Of a stretch of DNA of 64,000 nucleotides, positions 35,949 to 44,839 are shown one piece after another. The notes beneath the pieces were generated by a model that saw only the letters and a program-made list of their open reading frames with translations, had not been told where the DNA came from and made no database searches. A program made the translations under genes and the position numbers. Positions within the stretch are counted from its first letter, which is position 1; each line of letters begins with the position of its first letter. The stretch comes from CAUUJV01 sp963545565 (GTDB lineage: Bacteria > Actinomycetota > Actinomycetes > Actinomycetales > Bifidobacteriaceae), in contig CAUUJV010000004.1 of assembly GCA_963545565.1 (NCBI GenBank), positions 55,383 to 119,382 on the forward strand. The letters run 5' to 3'.

Positions 35949-37331
35949 ATGCCTGATGATTTTTTGAACCAATCGCGCTCTACCAGTGGTGACTCGCTGT
36001 TTGACCGTATTCCTCCTCACGATGACAGTGCTGAAATGGCTGTGCTTGGTGGCATGCTTATGAGCAAAGATGCTGTGGGCGAAGTGAGCCAAGTGATGGA
36101 TGTGAGCGATTTTTATCAGCCGCGTCATCAGACCATTTATGAAGCTATTATTTCGCTTTTCTCCCAGTCTCAGCCAGTGGATTCAGTGCTTGTTGCAAAT
36201 GAGTTGAAAAAGAGTGGAAACCTTGAGAAAATCGGCGGCTCTGATTATCTATATTCCCTTGTGGCATCAGTTCCTACGGCTGCAAATGCAACGTATTATG
36301 CGCAAATTGTGCATCAGCGTGCGCTCTTGCGTAACGTGATTGCAACGGGTACAAAGATTACTCAGCTTGGATATTCTGCAGAAGGTGCCGAAGCTGAAGA
36401 AGTTGTTAACATGGCTCAGGCTGAAGTTTTCGAAATGAGCTCTAGCAGGGTCCGTCAGGATTATGAGGCTTTTGGTCCTGTTGTGCAAGACACATTGGAG
36501 CAGCTTGATCAGCTGCAGTCTGGCATTATTTCCCGCGGTATTCCTACAGGCTTTAGAGATATTGACGATGTAACTCAGGGCTTGCAGCCAGGTCAGATGA
36601 TTGTTGTGGCTGGCCGTCCTGCAATGGGTAAATCTACTCTTGGCGTGGATTTTGCGCGTTCCGCAGCATTGCATAATAATCTCACTACCGTTATTTTTTC
36701 CTTGGAAATGAGCAAAACAGAGTTGGCTCAGCGTATTATTTCTGCAGAAACCAACATTCCGTTGGCTGCTCTTCGCCGAGCAGATGAGATTACGCCTGAG
36801 CGGTGGAATGAGCTTAATGGCTTCTGGGATAAAATGCAAAACGCTCCTCTTTTTATTGACGATTCGCCGAATATGAGTTTGATGGAAATTCGCTCTAAAT
36901 GCCGCCGCTTAAAGCAGACTAATGATCTGAAGCTGGTTGTTATCGATTACCTTCAGCTGATGACGTCGGGTAAACACGTAGAGTCTCGTCAGCAAGAGGT
37001 TTCTGATTTTTCGCGTGCGTTAAAGTTGCTTGCTAAGGAGCTTGAGGTGCCGGTTGTGGCTTTGTCACAGCTTAATCGTGGTCCTGAAATGCGTGGTGAC
37101 CGAAAGCCAATGATTTCTGATTTGCGTGAATCTGGTTCTATTGAGCAGGATGCAGACGTAGTGTTTCTTGTACACCGTCCGGAATTTTATGACAAAGAAG
37201 ACCGCCCAGGTGAAGCAGATATTATCATGGCAAAGCATCGTAATGGCCCAACGGCTACATTTAATTTGGCGTTCTTTGGAGCAACTTCAAAATTCAAGGA
37301 TATGGCACCTGATTTCCAACAAGGAATTTAG
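35949..37331 (+). CDS. dnaB: Replicative DNA helicase DnaB
   Basis: 460 aa; it unwinds DNA at the replication fork as a hexamer. The N-terminal DnaB domain begins at PPHDDSAEMAVLGGML, and the RecA-like motor has Walker A GRPAMGKST near 222, Walker B LVVIDYLQLM, the QLNRGPE sensor near 375 and RESGSIEQDADVV. No intein is present. The length is usual for Actinobacteria without inteins. The upstream DnaA-box cluster suggests control by DnaA. murT and gatD follow on the same strand after 65 nt of repeated sequence. Confidence 0.97.
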   Translation: MPDDFLNQSRSTSGDSLFDRIPPHDDSAEMAVLGGMLMSKDAVGEVSQVMDVSDFYQPRHQTIYEAIISLFSQSQPVDSVLVANELKKSGNLEKIGGSDYLYSLVASVPTAANATYYAQIVHQRALLRNVIATGTKITQLGYSAEGAEAEEVVNMAQAEVFEMSSSRVRQDYEAFGPVVQDTLEQLDQLQSGIISRGIPTGFRDIDDVTQGLQPGQMIVVAGRPAMGKSTLGVDFARSAALHNNLTTVIFSLEMSKTELAQRIISAETNIPLAALRRADEITPERWNELNGFWDKMQNAPLFIDDSPNMSLMEIRSKCRRLKQTNDLKLVVIDYLQLMTSGKHVESRQQEVSDFSRALKLLAKELEVPVVALSQLNRGPEMRGDRKPMISDLRESGSIEQDADVVFLVHRPEFYDKEDRPGEADIIMAKHRNGPTATFNLAFFGATSKFKDMAPDFQQGI

Positions 37332-37385
37332 AATTATAGGAAGTCTGGGAATTTTAAGGAATCTAAAGATTCTAGGAAATCCGGA
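37331..37385. repeat. Degenerate 18-19 bp tandem repeat, three units, dnaB-murT spacer
   Basis: gaattataggaagtctgg, gaattttaaggaatctaaa and gattctaggaaatccgga fill almost all of the spacer. A perfect inverted repeat GAATCT-AA-AGATTC is embedded at about 37359-37372. Confidence 0.6.
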
Positions 37386-37396
37386 GAAGTGAATTT

Positions 37397-38713
37397 ATGA
37401 CTTTGAAATTTTTGGCATCCTTAACGCCTGCGTTTGGTAAGGCGGTTAAAGCTGCAGCTCGTTTACGTGGTGGCGGTACAGCTTTCCCAGGAAAAGTTGT
37501 GGAGCAAGTAGACAAAGACTTTCTTGCGCGTACTCTTGCTCAGCTTCCCTATGGGGTTATTCTTGTCTCGGGTACGAATGGCAAAACCACTACAACTCGT
37601 ATTATTGCTTCTATTTTGAGTAATTTAGGGCTGAGAGTTTTCACAAATCCCACAGGCTCTAATTTCACTCGCGGCGTTGTGTCCGCACTGATTGACCGTG
37701 TGGATATGAGCGGAAAAATTGATGCCGATATCGCCGTTCTTGAGCTTGATGAGGCTTATGCGGTACATTTTGTGAAGCAAGTGAAGCCACGGTATTCCCT
37801 GCTTTTGAATGTTATGCGAGACCAGCTTGACCGTTTTGGTGAGATTGATACCACTGCACGAATGCTTGCTCATGCTGCCGAAGCAACTTCTGGCATTGTG
37901 ATTTTGAACCGCGAAGACCCTCGTATTGCTGCTCTTTTAAGCAAAGTGAATACTGAAGAGGGTGCTTCGATTCGCTATTTTGGATTAGCTGATAATCTCA
38001 CTCGATTTTTCCCAACAGATGACACTATGCACGCCGATGACAGTGCAGGAAATTTGCCACTTAGCCATTTTGAGCCGGCTGATGTAACGCTTACTGCTGT
38101 TGATGGTCACACTGCCACTTTCCGCATGGATGGTGAAGATATCACTACACAGCTCAAGCTCGAAGGCGTATATAACCTCTTCAATGCGGCAGCTGCGTTA
38201 AGTGTAGTACGTTCAGTAGTTGCTGATAACAATCTCACATTCTCGAATCAACAAATGGTTAATGCCCTCAGTAGCGTGACTCCAGCTTTTGGCCGCGGAG
38301 AAACCATTATGGTGAACGGCACTCCTGTTGAGTTGATTTTGGTAAAGAACCCGATGGGATTCCGCTTGTCTTTGCAGTCTTTTGAAGCAGACGGTCACAA
38401 AACTATGATTGTGATTAATGATCAGTATGCTGATGGCCGCGATATGAGCTGGCTATGGGATGTTGATTTTGCGTCTCTACAGAAAACAGGCGTTGCCATG
38501 GTCTCTGGAGTGCGAGCAACGGATATGGCTTTACGCTTAGCTTACGATGAAGTGCCTGTGGGAGTTGTGAATGATGATATTGAGGCTGCTGTGAAGGAAT
38601 TCGTGGCAAGTAACCCAAATATTCCAAAGCACATTTATTGCACGTATACATCAATGCTCAAAGTGCGTAGTGTGATGAGCGAACTAGCTGAAGTAGAAGA
38701 TGTGGGGTTGTAA
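37397..38713 (+). CDS. murT: Lipid II isoglutaminyl synthase, Mur-ligase subunit MurT
   Basis: 438 aa. With GatD it amidates the D-glutamate of lipid II to D-isoglutamine. The ATP loop SGTNGKTTTTRI is near 55, followed by the LELDEAYA and LLNVMRDQLDRFGEI segments of the Mur ligase middle domain, and the C-terminal DUF1727 domain typical of MurT. MurT proteins usually carry a four-cysteine zinc ribbon in the middle domain; I do not see the four cysteines here, so this one may lack the zinc site. gatD starts 3 nt after its stop, so the two are translated together. Confidence 0.93.
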   Translation: MTLKFLASLTPAFGKAVKAAARLRGGGTAFPGKVVEQVDKDFLARTLAQLPYGVILVSGTNGKTTTTRIIASILSNLGLRVFTNPTGSNFTRGVVSALIDRVDMSGKIDADIAVLELDEAYAVHFVKQVKPRYSLLLNVMRDQLDRFGEIDTTARMLAHAAEATSGIVILNREDPRIAALLSKVNTEEGASIRYFGLADNLTRFFPTDDTMHADDSAGNLPLSHFEPADVTLTAVDGHTATFRMDGEDITTQLKLEGVYNLFNAAAALSVVRSVVADNNLTFSNQQMVNALSSVTPAFGRGETIMVNGTPVELILVKNPMGFRLSLQSFEADGHKTMIVINDQYADGRDMSWLWDVDFASLQKTGVAMVSGVRATDMALRLAYDEVPVGVVNDDIEAAVKEFVASNPNIPKHIYCTYTSMLKVRSVMSELAEVEDVGL

Positions 38714-38715
38714 AA

Positions 38716-39480
38716 ATGGTTGAAAATCAGCAGCCGCGTGTTCTTGACATCGTATCTTTATATCCCAAGGATATGAATATTTACGGCGATTCTGGCAATG
38801 TGAAAACCTTGGAGCTACGCGCAAAACTCATGGGATTCACGCCAATCGTGCACAAATATAATCAAGGTGATACATGGCCACAGCAGGTGGATATTGTGCT
38901 CGGTGGCGGTGGTCAAGATCATGGTCAAAGTGCTATCAGCGATGATCTTTTCAAGCGTTCAGATACTTTGCATCAGCTTGCAGAAAATGGTGTGCCCATG
39001 CTCGTGATTTGTGGGCTGTACCAGCTATTTGGTGAGTATTTTGAAACTGTTGAGGGAGAAAAGCTACCTGGAATCAATCTGCTCGGAGTGCACACAGTCG
39101 GTCAAGACGTTCGAATGATTGGTAACTTAGTGGAGCATACTCAGGAGTTCGGCGATGTGATTGGGTATGAAAACCACTCTGGGCAGACTTTTCTTCATGA
39201 TGGAACGCATGCATGGGGTACAGTTGATGCAGACCGCACGGGCAATAATGGTGAAGATCACACCGAAGGTGCTCGTATTTATAACGTAATTGGCACATAT
39301 TTGCATGGTTCGATGCTGCCTAAGAACCCAAAGGTGGCTGATTTCCTTATTTCAACGGCTGCAACAAACCGCTACGGCACAGTTGAAATAACGTCGACCT
39401 CTGAGCAGAAATCCCAGTTAGCAGCACTTGATGCAGCTGCTGCGCGCGCAATGAAAGTAGCAGCAAGTAGGCCGCGCTAG
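38716..39480 (+). CDS. gatD: Lipid II isoglutaminyl synthase, glutaminase subunit GatD
   Basis: 254 aa. A class-I glutamine amidotransferase (CobB/CobQ-like) that releases ammonia from glutamine for MurT. The nucleophile cysteine sits in LVICGLYQLFG near residue 98, an oxyanion GGGGQDHGQ segment near 57, and the histidine in TYLHGSMLPKNPKVAD near 195. The length fits GatD. It forms a unit with murT behind dnaB; the restriction-modification genes start about 50 nt later on the same strand. Confidence 0.95.
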   Translation: MVENQQPRVLDIVSLYPKDMNIYGDSGNVKTLELRAKLMGFTPIVHKYNQGDTWPQQVDIVLGGGGQDHGQSAISDDLFKRSDTLHQLAENGVPMLVICGLYQLFGEYFETVEGEKLPGINLLGVHTVGQDVRMIGNLVEHTQEFGDVIGYENHSGQTFLHDGTHAWGTVDADRTGNNGEDHTEGARIYNVIGTYLHGSMLPKNPKVADFLISTAATNRYGTVEITSTSEQKSQLAALDAAAARAMKVAASRPR

Positions 39481-39532
39481 GGAGGTTCTAAGCCTACGTT
39501 GCATAAATATTTTGAAATAGGTGAAAGTTCTT

Positions 39533-40360
39533 GTGACATCTGAAATGAAGCCATTCTGCAAGTGGGCGGGCGGTAAAAGTCAATTATTAGATCAATTGGA
39601 TTTGCGCAAGCCAGAAGATTTTGAGGGGTATTTTGAACCTTTTGTAGGTGCGGGAGCAGTTCTTTTTCACTTTGCAGAAGAGGGCGCGGTCATTAACGAT
39701 ATTAATGTGCAGTTGATTAATACCTATATGATGATTAGAGATCACTGCGTTGAGCTGATGGAACTCATTGATTTCCTTGACAAAAAAATCAAGGGTGATG
39801 CGCCGAAAGATTTCTATTATGAATGTAGAAATCGATACAATGAGAAGCTTACTAAAGAAGAGCAAGATGTTGAGCAAGCGGCTTTGTTTATCTTCTTGAA
39901 TAAGCATTGCTTTAATGGTCTTTATCGTGTGAATTCTAGAGGGTTGTTTAACGTCCCTTTTAATAATTCACAAGCAGATTCATACGATGCACGAAATTTG
40001 TCTTTGATCTCAGAGTATTTGAAAAAAATTGAGATAAAAACTGGAGATTTTGAGCGTGCTGTTCAGAGTGCACAGTCTGGGGATTTTGTATTTCTAGATA
40101 GTCCGTATGTCCTGCTGAATGCTAATTCATTTGAGGCATACAGTAAAGAGGGGTTTTCTCGAGAGGATCATGAACGTTTAGCTCAACTATTTGTCGAGCT
40201 TGATAAGCGTGGCTGCTACTGTATGTTAACTAATCACAACACAGATCTCATCAGAAGCTTGTACAAGAATTTTGACATTGATACTGTTCCTGTAAAACGT
40301 ATGATTAGCTCTAAAGCAAGTGCACGTACGGGTGAAGAAGTGATCATCAGGAACTATTAG
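39533..40360 (+). CDS. dpnM: DNA adenine methyltransferase, Dam/DpnM type (GATC)
   Basis: About 275 aa. Start uncertain: GTG 39533 has AGGTGA 8 nt upstream; GTG 39521 and ATG 39545 (MKPFCKWAGG) are alternatives. It should methylate adenine N6 in GATC. Seen: KWAGGKSQLLDQL, SAM motif FEPFVGAGAVLFHF, NDINVQLINTY, NKHCFNGLYRVNSRGLFNVPF, and motif IV written DSPY instead of the usual DPPY (near residue 200). All three genes of the DpnII-type system are present in order. The coding region is visibly more A+T-rich than gatD, suggesting transfer. Confidence 0.92.
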   Translation: MTSEMKPFCKWAGGKSQLLDQLDLRKPEDFEGYFEPFVGAGAVLFHFAEEGAVINDINVQLINTYMMIRDHCVELMELIDFLDKKIKGDAPKDFYYECRNRYNEKLTKEEQDVEQAALFIFLNKHCFNGLYRVNSRGLFNVPFNNSQADSYDARNLSLISEYLKKIEIKTGDFERAVQSAQSGDFVFLDSPYVLLNANSFEAYSKEGFSREDHERLAQLFVELDKRGCYCMLTNHNTDLIRSLYKNFDIDTVPVKRMISSKASARTGEEVIIRNY

Positions 40361-40386
40361 TCAGCAGGTAGATGAGGAGAGGTCAA

Positions 40387-41193
40387 ATGCAGAAGTACTA
40401 TTCTGAAGACTTCGGAGAACTGTACCTTGGTGATTGTTTTGACATTCTTCCCAAATTACCTAGGGCAAGTGTAGACGTAATTTTCGCCGATCCCCCGTAT
40501 TTCCTTAGTAATGGTGGAATTACATGTAGCGGTGGGCGTCAAGTATCAGTTAATAAGGGTACATGGGATGAAGGGTATTCTTTAACGCAAAAGCATGCCT
40601 TTAACAGAAGATGGATTCGTCGTTGTAAGCGTGTACTGAAAGATTCTGGAACAATTTGGATTTCTGGAACGTTCCATAATATTTATTCCATTGGGATGGC
40701 GCTGGAGCAAGAAGGCTTTAAGATTCTTAATAATATTACATGGCAGAAAACTAACCCCTCACCTAATCTCGCATGCAGAAGTTTTACCCATTCAACTGAG
40801 ACAATATTGTGGGCAAAGAAAGATTTGAAAACTGCTAAGCATTACTTTGACTATGCCACTATGAAAGAAATCAACGGTGGCAAGCAGATGAAAGATGTTT
40901 GGACTGGCTCACTCACCAAAAAATCTGAAAAATCAGAAGGTAAACATCCCACTCAAAAACCAGAGTATCTACTCGATCGTATTATTACTGCGTCGACACG
41001 GCCTCAAGACGTTATTCTGGATCCTTTTCTTGGTTCTGGGACTACTGCAGTTGTAGCGAAGAAATTGCAGAGAAGATTTATTGGGATTGAGAAAGAAGAA
41101 GATTACGCTCAGATAGCTGTTCGTCGACTCAGGTTGATTGATGCTAGTATTTCGACTACTGATTCGCACAAAGATAGAGAGATTCAACGTTGA
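40387..41193 (+). CDS. dpnA: Second adenine methyltransferase, DpnA-like (beta-class)
   Basis: 268 aa from ATG at 40387 (MQKYYSEDFG), preceded by GGAGAGG. Motif order is that of beta-class enzymes: catalytic ADPPYFLSNGG near 32, then the target recognition part, then SAM motif LDPFLGSGTT near 215 and the GIEKEEDYAQIA segment. In DpnII systems the second methylase also recognises GATC and can methylate single-stranded DNA, protecting incoming plasmids during transformation; whether this copy does so is inferred from gene order and motifs. Confidence 0.9.
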   Translation: MQKYYSEDFGELYLGDCFDILPKLPRASVDVIFADPPYFLSNGGITCSGGRQVSVNKGTWDEGYSLTQKHAFNRRWIRRCKRVLKDSGTIWISGTFHNIYSIGMALEQEGFKILNNITWQKTNPSPNLACRSFTHSTETILWAKKDLKTAKHYFDYATMKEINGGKQMKDVWTGSLTKKSEKSEGKHPTQKPEYLLDRIITASTRPQDVILDPFLGSGTTAVVAKKLQRRFIGIEKEEDYAQIAVRRLRLIDASISTTDSHKDREIQR

Positions 41194-41215
41194 ACCCGTG
41201 AAGAGAGGAGAACCA

Positions 41216-42067
41216 ATGCAACAGCGTGATTTTGAAGAATGGCTTAAAACTTTTCGAGTGAGCATTGCTACTTACCAATACTATGTTGATTTCAGTAAGG
41301 TCTACTCAAATGTAAAAGAGATAAAAGTTGAGCTCAATATTCTCAATTCGTTAATTGGTTCTCAAACTATTGAAGAAGATTTTCGTAAACTAGCTACTAA
41401 ATATCCTGAGATTCTTAAATGTATTCCAATTCTCTTGGCTGTTCGCAGTCGGGAAATTTTTGCTGACAATAGAAATTTCGTTTTCAACGAAGATATGGAT
41501 ATTGATGATGCGTCGCTATTCTTGCGTGAAACTGGTCTATTTGATCTTATGAGTGAACATATTACAAAAGACTTAGTTGATTACGTGACCGGCATCGAAA
41601 CAGGGCTGGATAGTAATGCAAGAAAGAATCGCGGTGGAGATTTGATGGAAGACTTGGTCGAAAGCTTTATCAAGAAAGCCGGGTTCGTGGCCAATAAAGA
41701 TTACTTTAAAGAGATGACATCGAAGGAAATTGAGACTAAATGGGGAATCGACCTTTCAGCTTTAACAAATGATCAAAAAGCGAAGAAACGCTTTGACTTT
41801 GTGATTAAAACAGAGGAAATGATCTATGCGATCGAAGCTAATTTCTATGCGAGTGGAGGATCAAAATTAAACGAGACAGCACGCAGCTACAAGATGATAG
41901 CGGAAGAAGCTAGGAGTATTTCAGGTTTTAGTTTCATATGGATAACTGATGGCTTAGGCTGGGAGTCTGCGAAGAGAAATCTTGAGGAAACTTTTGACGA
42001 TGGTGCGAATATATACAACATTAGTGAGCTAGATAAGGGATTGTCTATCTTTACGAATAACGAGTAA
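41216..42067 (+). CDS. dpnB: Type II restriction endonuclease, DpnII/MboI family (GATC)
   Basis: 283 aa from ATG at 41216 (MQQRDFEEWL) with GAGAGGAGAACC upstream; a longer frame from 41138 would overlap the methylase. It should cut unmethylated GATC. It has the DpnII-family segments RSREIF, the GLDSNARKNRGGDLMEDLVE helix near 155 and a PD-(D/E)XK-like core RFDFVIKTEE...AIEANFYASGGSK near 220-240. It ends 4 nt before the convergent SLC13 permease stop. With the two methylases it makes a complete restriction-modification unit inserted between gatD and the permease. Confidence 0.9.
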   Translation: MQQRDFEEWLKTFRVSIATYQYYVDFSKVYSNVKEIKVELNILNSLIGSQTIEEDFRKLATKYPEILKCIPILLAVRSREIFADNRNFVFNEDMDIDDASLFLRETGLFDLMSEHITKDLVDYVTGIETGLDSNARKNRGGDLMEDLVESFIKKAGFVANKDYFKEMTSKEIETKWGIDLSALTNDQKAKKRFDFVIKTEEMIYAIEANFYASGGSKLNETARSYKMIAEEARSISGFSFIWITDGLGWESAKRNLEETFDDGANIYNISELDKGLSIFTNNE

Positions 42068-42070
42068 TTT

Positions 42071-43348
42071 TCACATCGCAAAACGCAGTAACAGATAGCC
42101 GGTTGCAAGCACAGTGCTCACTAGCATCATAGGGAATCCATACTTAGTGAATGATGCAAACGTGATGGGGTAACCGGCTTTTGTGCTAATACCAGAAAGT
42201 ACAACGTTTGCCGAGGCTCCGATTAGGGTTCCGTTGCCACCTAAGCAAGCTCCCAAGGAGATAGCCCACCACAAAGGTACAACGTCAATTCCTTGAGACT
42301 GCATAGTGATAATAATCGGAATAAGCGTTGCAACGAACGGAATGTTATCCAGAATTGAGCTAATAAGCGCGCTCGCCCACAGCAGCACGAGCATAGTAAC
42401 AACAGTATTGCCTGCAGTGACGTTTGTAAGCCATGTGGCAATCGTGGTGATGAGACCGGTTTCGGAGAGTGCTCCAACAATCACAAATAATGCCATGAAG
42501 AACCCGATCGTTGTCCATTCCACTCCAAGCATTGCCTTCTCAACATCGCACTGGCTAATCAGCATGAGGATAGCTGCTGCGGCTAAAGCAATTGCCGATG
42601 ACTCAATCCCCAAAGTTCCATGCAACGCAAAAGCAATGGCAATAAGCACAATCATCACAACGCTTTGCTTGAAAACCTTAGAATTTTTGATGGCCTCGTT
42701 TTCGTCGAGAAGCATAATACGGTCGCGGTGACGTTCACCCGCCTTCATATCTGGGCGCTTAGCAAACAGGAAGTAGAAAATCACCAAGAACACAGCCATG
42801 ATAATGACGGTGATTGGCCCGTTAATCTCAATGAAATCGAGGAAATCTAGGCCAGCGCGCGATCCAATCATAATATTTGGAGGGTCTCCAATAAGAGTTG
42901 AGGTGCCGCCAATGTTTGAAGCCATAATTTCCGCAAGAAAGTAAGGAATTGGATTAATCTTCATCAATTCGCAGACGGTTAAAGTCATTGGCCCAACAAG
43001 CAGAACAGTTGTGACGTTATCGAGCATTGCAGAGAGAACGAACGTTACAATCACAAATGCTATGAGAAGACGCCACGGATCTGCTTTAGCGATTTTTGCA
43101 GCTTTAATTGCAATGTACTCGAATAATCCTGTTTCGCGTGCAATTGAAACAAAAAGCATCATGCCCACAAGCACGCCAATGGTATTGAAATCGATGTGGT
43201 TAACCACGTTATCTACTGGAACAATGCCAGTAATCACGAGGAAAACGGCACCAGCGAGAGACACAGCCGTACGGTGAGCTTTTTCTGTGGCGATAAAAAT
43301 CATCACCACAATAAAAACAGCGAGAGCAACTATCTGTGGAATCGTCAT
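42071..43348 (-). CDS. SLC13/ArsB-NhaD superfamily permease
   Basis: 425 aa with about 11 helices and two inverted halves. The ion-transporter signature blocks are clear: ASNIGGTSTLIGDPPNIMIG near 145 and LGGNGTLIGASANVVLSG near 370, with SSILDNIPFVATLIPI and SAMLDNVTTVLLVGP between. Members move dicarboxylates, citrate, sulphate, arsenite or Na+/H+; no neighbour narrows the substrate. Start ATG follows GATGGAGAATT. The next 255 nt up to 43603 hold the promoter of this gene and the terminator of the LytTR pair. Confidence 0.9.
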   Translation of the reverse strand: MTIPQIVALAVFIVVMIFIATEKAHRTAVSLAGAVFLVITGIVPVDNVVNHIDFNTIGVLVGMMLFVSIARETGLFEYIAIKAAKIAKADPWRLLIAFVIVTFVLSAMLDNVTTVLLVGPMTLTVCELMKINPIPYFLAEIMASNIGGTSTLIGDPPNIMIGSRAGLDFLDFIEINGPITVIIMAVFLVIFYFLFAKRPDMKAGERHRDRIMLLDENEAIKNSKVFKQSVVMIVLIAIAFALHGTLGIESSAIALAAAAILMLISQCDVEKAMLGVEWTTIGFFMALFVIVGALSETGLITTIATWLTNVTAGNTVVTMLVLLWASALISSILDNIPFVATLIPIIITMQSQGIDVVPLWWAISLGACLGGNGTLIGASANVVLSGISTKAGYPITFASFTKYGFPMMLVSTVLATGYLLLRFAM

Positions 43349-43530
43349 AATTCTCCATCATTGGCCGATGGACTATTGCATTTATATACCATGTCGAATA
43401 TGAGGAGAGGTTGCTCTAGATCCCTGAATATCAGCAAATCTACTCTCATCAATTGTAGAGGGAATAGTTCATTGACCTGTTAACTTCTGTAATCGATACG
43501 TGACCAATGCTAAAACCCATATAAAAGAAA

Positions 43531-43570
43531 TGTCAAGCGCAATACTGAGTCTTTGAGATTACGCTTGACA
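43531..43570 (-). terminator. Intrinsic terminator of the LytTR-DUF3021 pair
   Basis: TGTCAAGCG (43531-43539) and CGCTTGACA (43562-43570) form a perfect 9-bp stem with a 22-nt loop; on the minus strand it is followed by TTTCTTTTA. It begins 34 nt after the DUF3021 stop. Confidence 0.7.
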
Positions 43571-43603
43571 TAAAACTTAGATAAGTATGTGTTCTTTGTT
43601 GTG

Positions 43604-44074
43604 TTACCTATGGAGTTCCTTATTGAGGTCTTGAGCACGACGGCGTGAAATCAGTATGGAAATCCCCCAGATAATAACGTAGACGATTGCAAATTCCACA
43701 AAGAAAGTCAGAGCATTCACAAGCGAAACGCTAAGCCATCCTGTAGCAAAAGCGATGATTGTAGAACCTGCCCATGTGATGAGAAAGTGAGCGGCTGTAG
43801 CTTGCGTAATACCCCAATCCAAAGGATTTTTGGTAAAGATCCAATAGCTGGAAAGAGCAAACATTGCGCCCATAATCATCCATAGTAAAGCGCTGACTAC
43901 AAATGCAGTGGCTAGTGAATCGAATTGAGAAGTCCATGATGGTCTACTTGGAAGAACGATGGTTGTACTTCCTGAGAGAAAATTGGAGAGAACCATCATC
44001 CAGAAGCCGATGAATATACCATAAATCGCGCCATTAAGACTAATCCAAAAGCTTGCAATTACTGGGTTTTTCAT
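43604..44074 (-). CDS. DUF3021-type four-helix membrane protein
   Basis: 156 aa, four hydrophobic helices (about 7-30, 52-75, 90-112, 118-142) and a basic C-terminal tail. DUF3021 proteins are typically encoded beside a LytTR regulator and are thought to restrain or signal to it from the membrane. Here the partner starts 35 nt upstream on the same strand, giving a two-gene unit ended by a hairpin. AAGGAAAGG precedes the start. No biochemical activity is known. Confidence 0.8.
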   Translation of the reverse strand: MKNPVIASFWISLNGAIYGIFIGFWMMVLSNFLSGSTTIVLPSRPSWTSQFDSLATAFVVSALLWMIMGAMFALSSYWIFTKNPLDWGITQATAAHFLITWAGSTIIAFATGWLSVSLVNALTFFVEFAIVYVIIWGISILISRRRAQDLNKELHR

Positions 44075-44109
44075 AATAAATACCTTTCCTTGAATTTGAA
44101 GTATGAAGT

Positions 44110-44589
44110 TTAAGAGCGAGAAATGAGTCGGGCTTTGATAATGCTGATATAGCGAGCAGAGACTTTGACTTTTGACCCGTCGCGCAAAATTGCAATGTAA
44201 TTACCAGCCAAATTCACGTCAAAGCGAGTGATTGCCTGCATGTTCACGATTGCGTTGTTACTTATACGTACAAATAATGAGCTATCAAGTTGATAATTCA
44301 ATGCCTTGAGTGTGAGGTTAATGTGCCAGTCTTGCTTTGCGTAGCGGGCATAAACTTTCTTATTAAGCGCATAGAAGTATGCAATACTTTTAACGGGAAT
44401 AATTGAACTCTGTGAGCCGAAAGTTCCAGAAATCATGTCCAGATAATTTTCTGAGCTGGAATCAGAGGTATCACTGCTAATTTCCTCAAGTATATGAATA
44501 GCTTGATTGATTTCGGCCGAACGGTGTGGCGCAACAATGAGCGCGAAAGGCTCAATTACTGCATCAGACTGCTGGAAGTTGACTTTCAT
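44110..44589 (-). CDS. LytTR-domain transcriptional regulator
   Basis: 159 aa from ATG at 44589, for which AAGGGG is well spaced; an ATG 6 nt upstream is too close to it. The N-terminal 55 residues have no recognised receiver domain, and the C-terminal 100 residues form a LytTR DNA-binding domain (IIPVKSIAYFYALNKKVYARY, FVRISNNAIVNMQAITRF, VSARYISIIK). Such regulators usually control their own operon and are held in check by the DUF3021 partner. The 250-nt spacer to the divergent AraC gene should hold both promoters. Confidence 0.88.
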   Translation of the reverse strand: MKVNFQQSDAVIEPFALIVAPHRSAEINQAIHILEEISSDTSDSSSENYLDMISGTFGSQSSIIPVKSIAYFYALNKKVYARYAKQDWHINLTLKALNYQLDSSLFVRISNNAIVNMQAITRFDVNLAGNYIAILRDGSKVKVSARYISIIKARLISRS

Positions 44590-44839
44590 ATTCATCCCCT
44601 TCTCTTCTTCTCTTCATGTTGAATATTGTTGTGTTTGATACTTTTACTGTAATTTCAATGAAAAATTCTCACCACTATATCGTGATAAATACGGCAAAAT
44701 CCTCGATACCTGTAGCAAATTTAGGGATTTTCTCAATCATTGTGAAAGATTTATTGTGTAATATGCGAGTACATCGCTTGTAGTGCTTGCAGTGGAGCCT
44801 AGCGATGGATGAGGAAATAGTTTTATCCGTGAGGTATTG

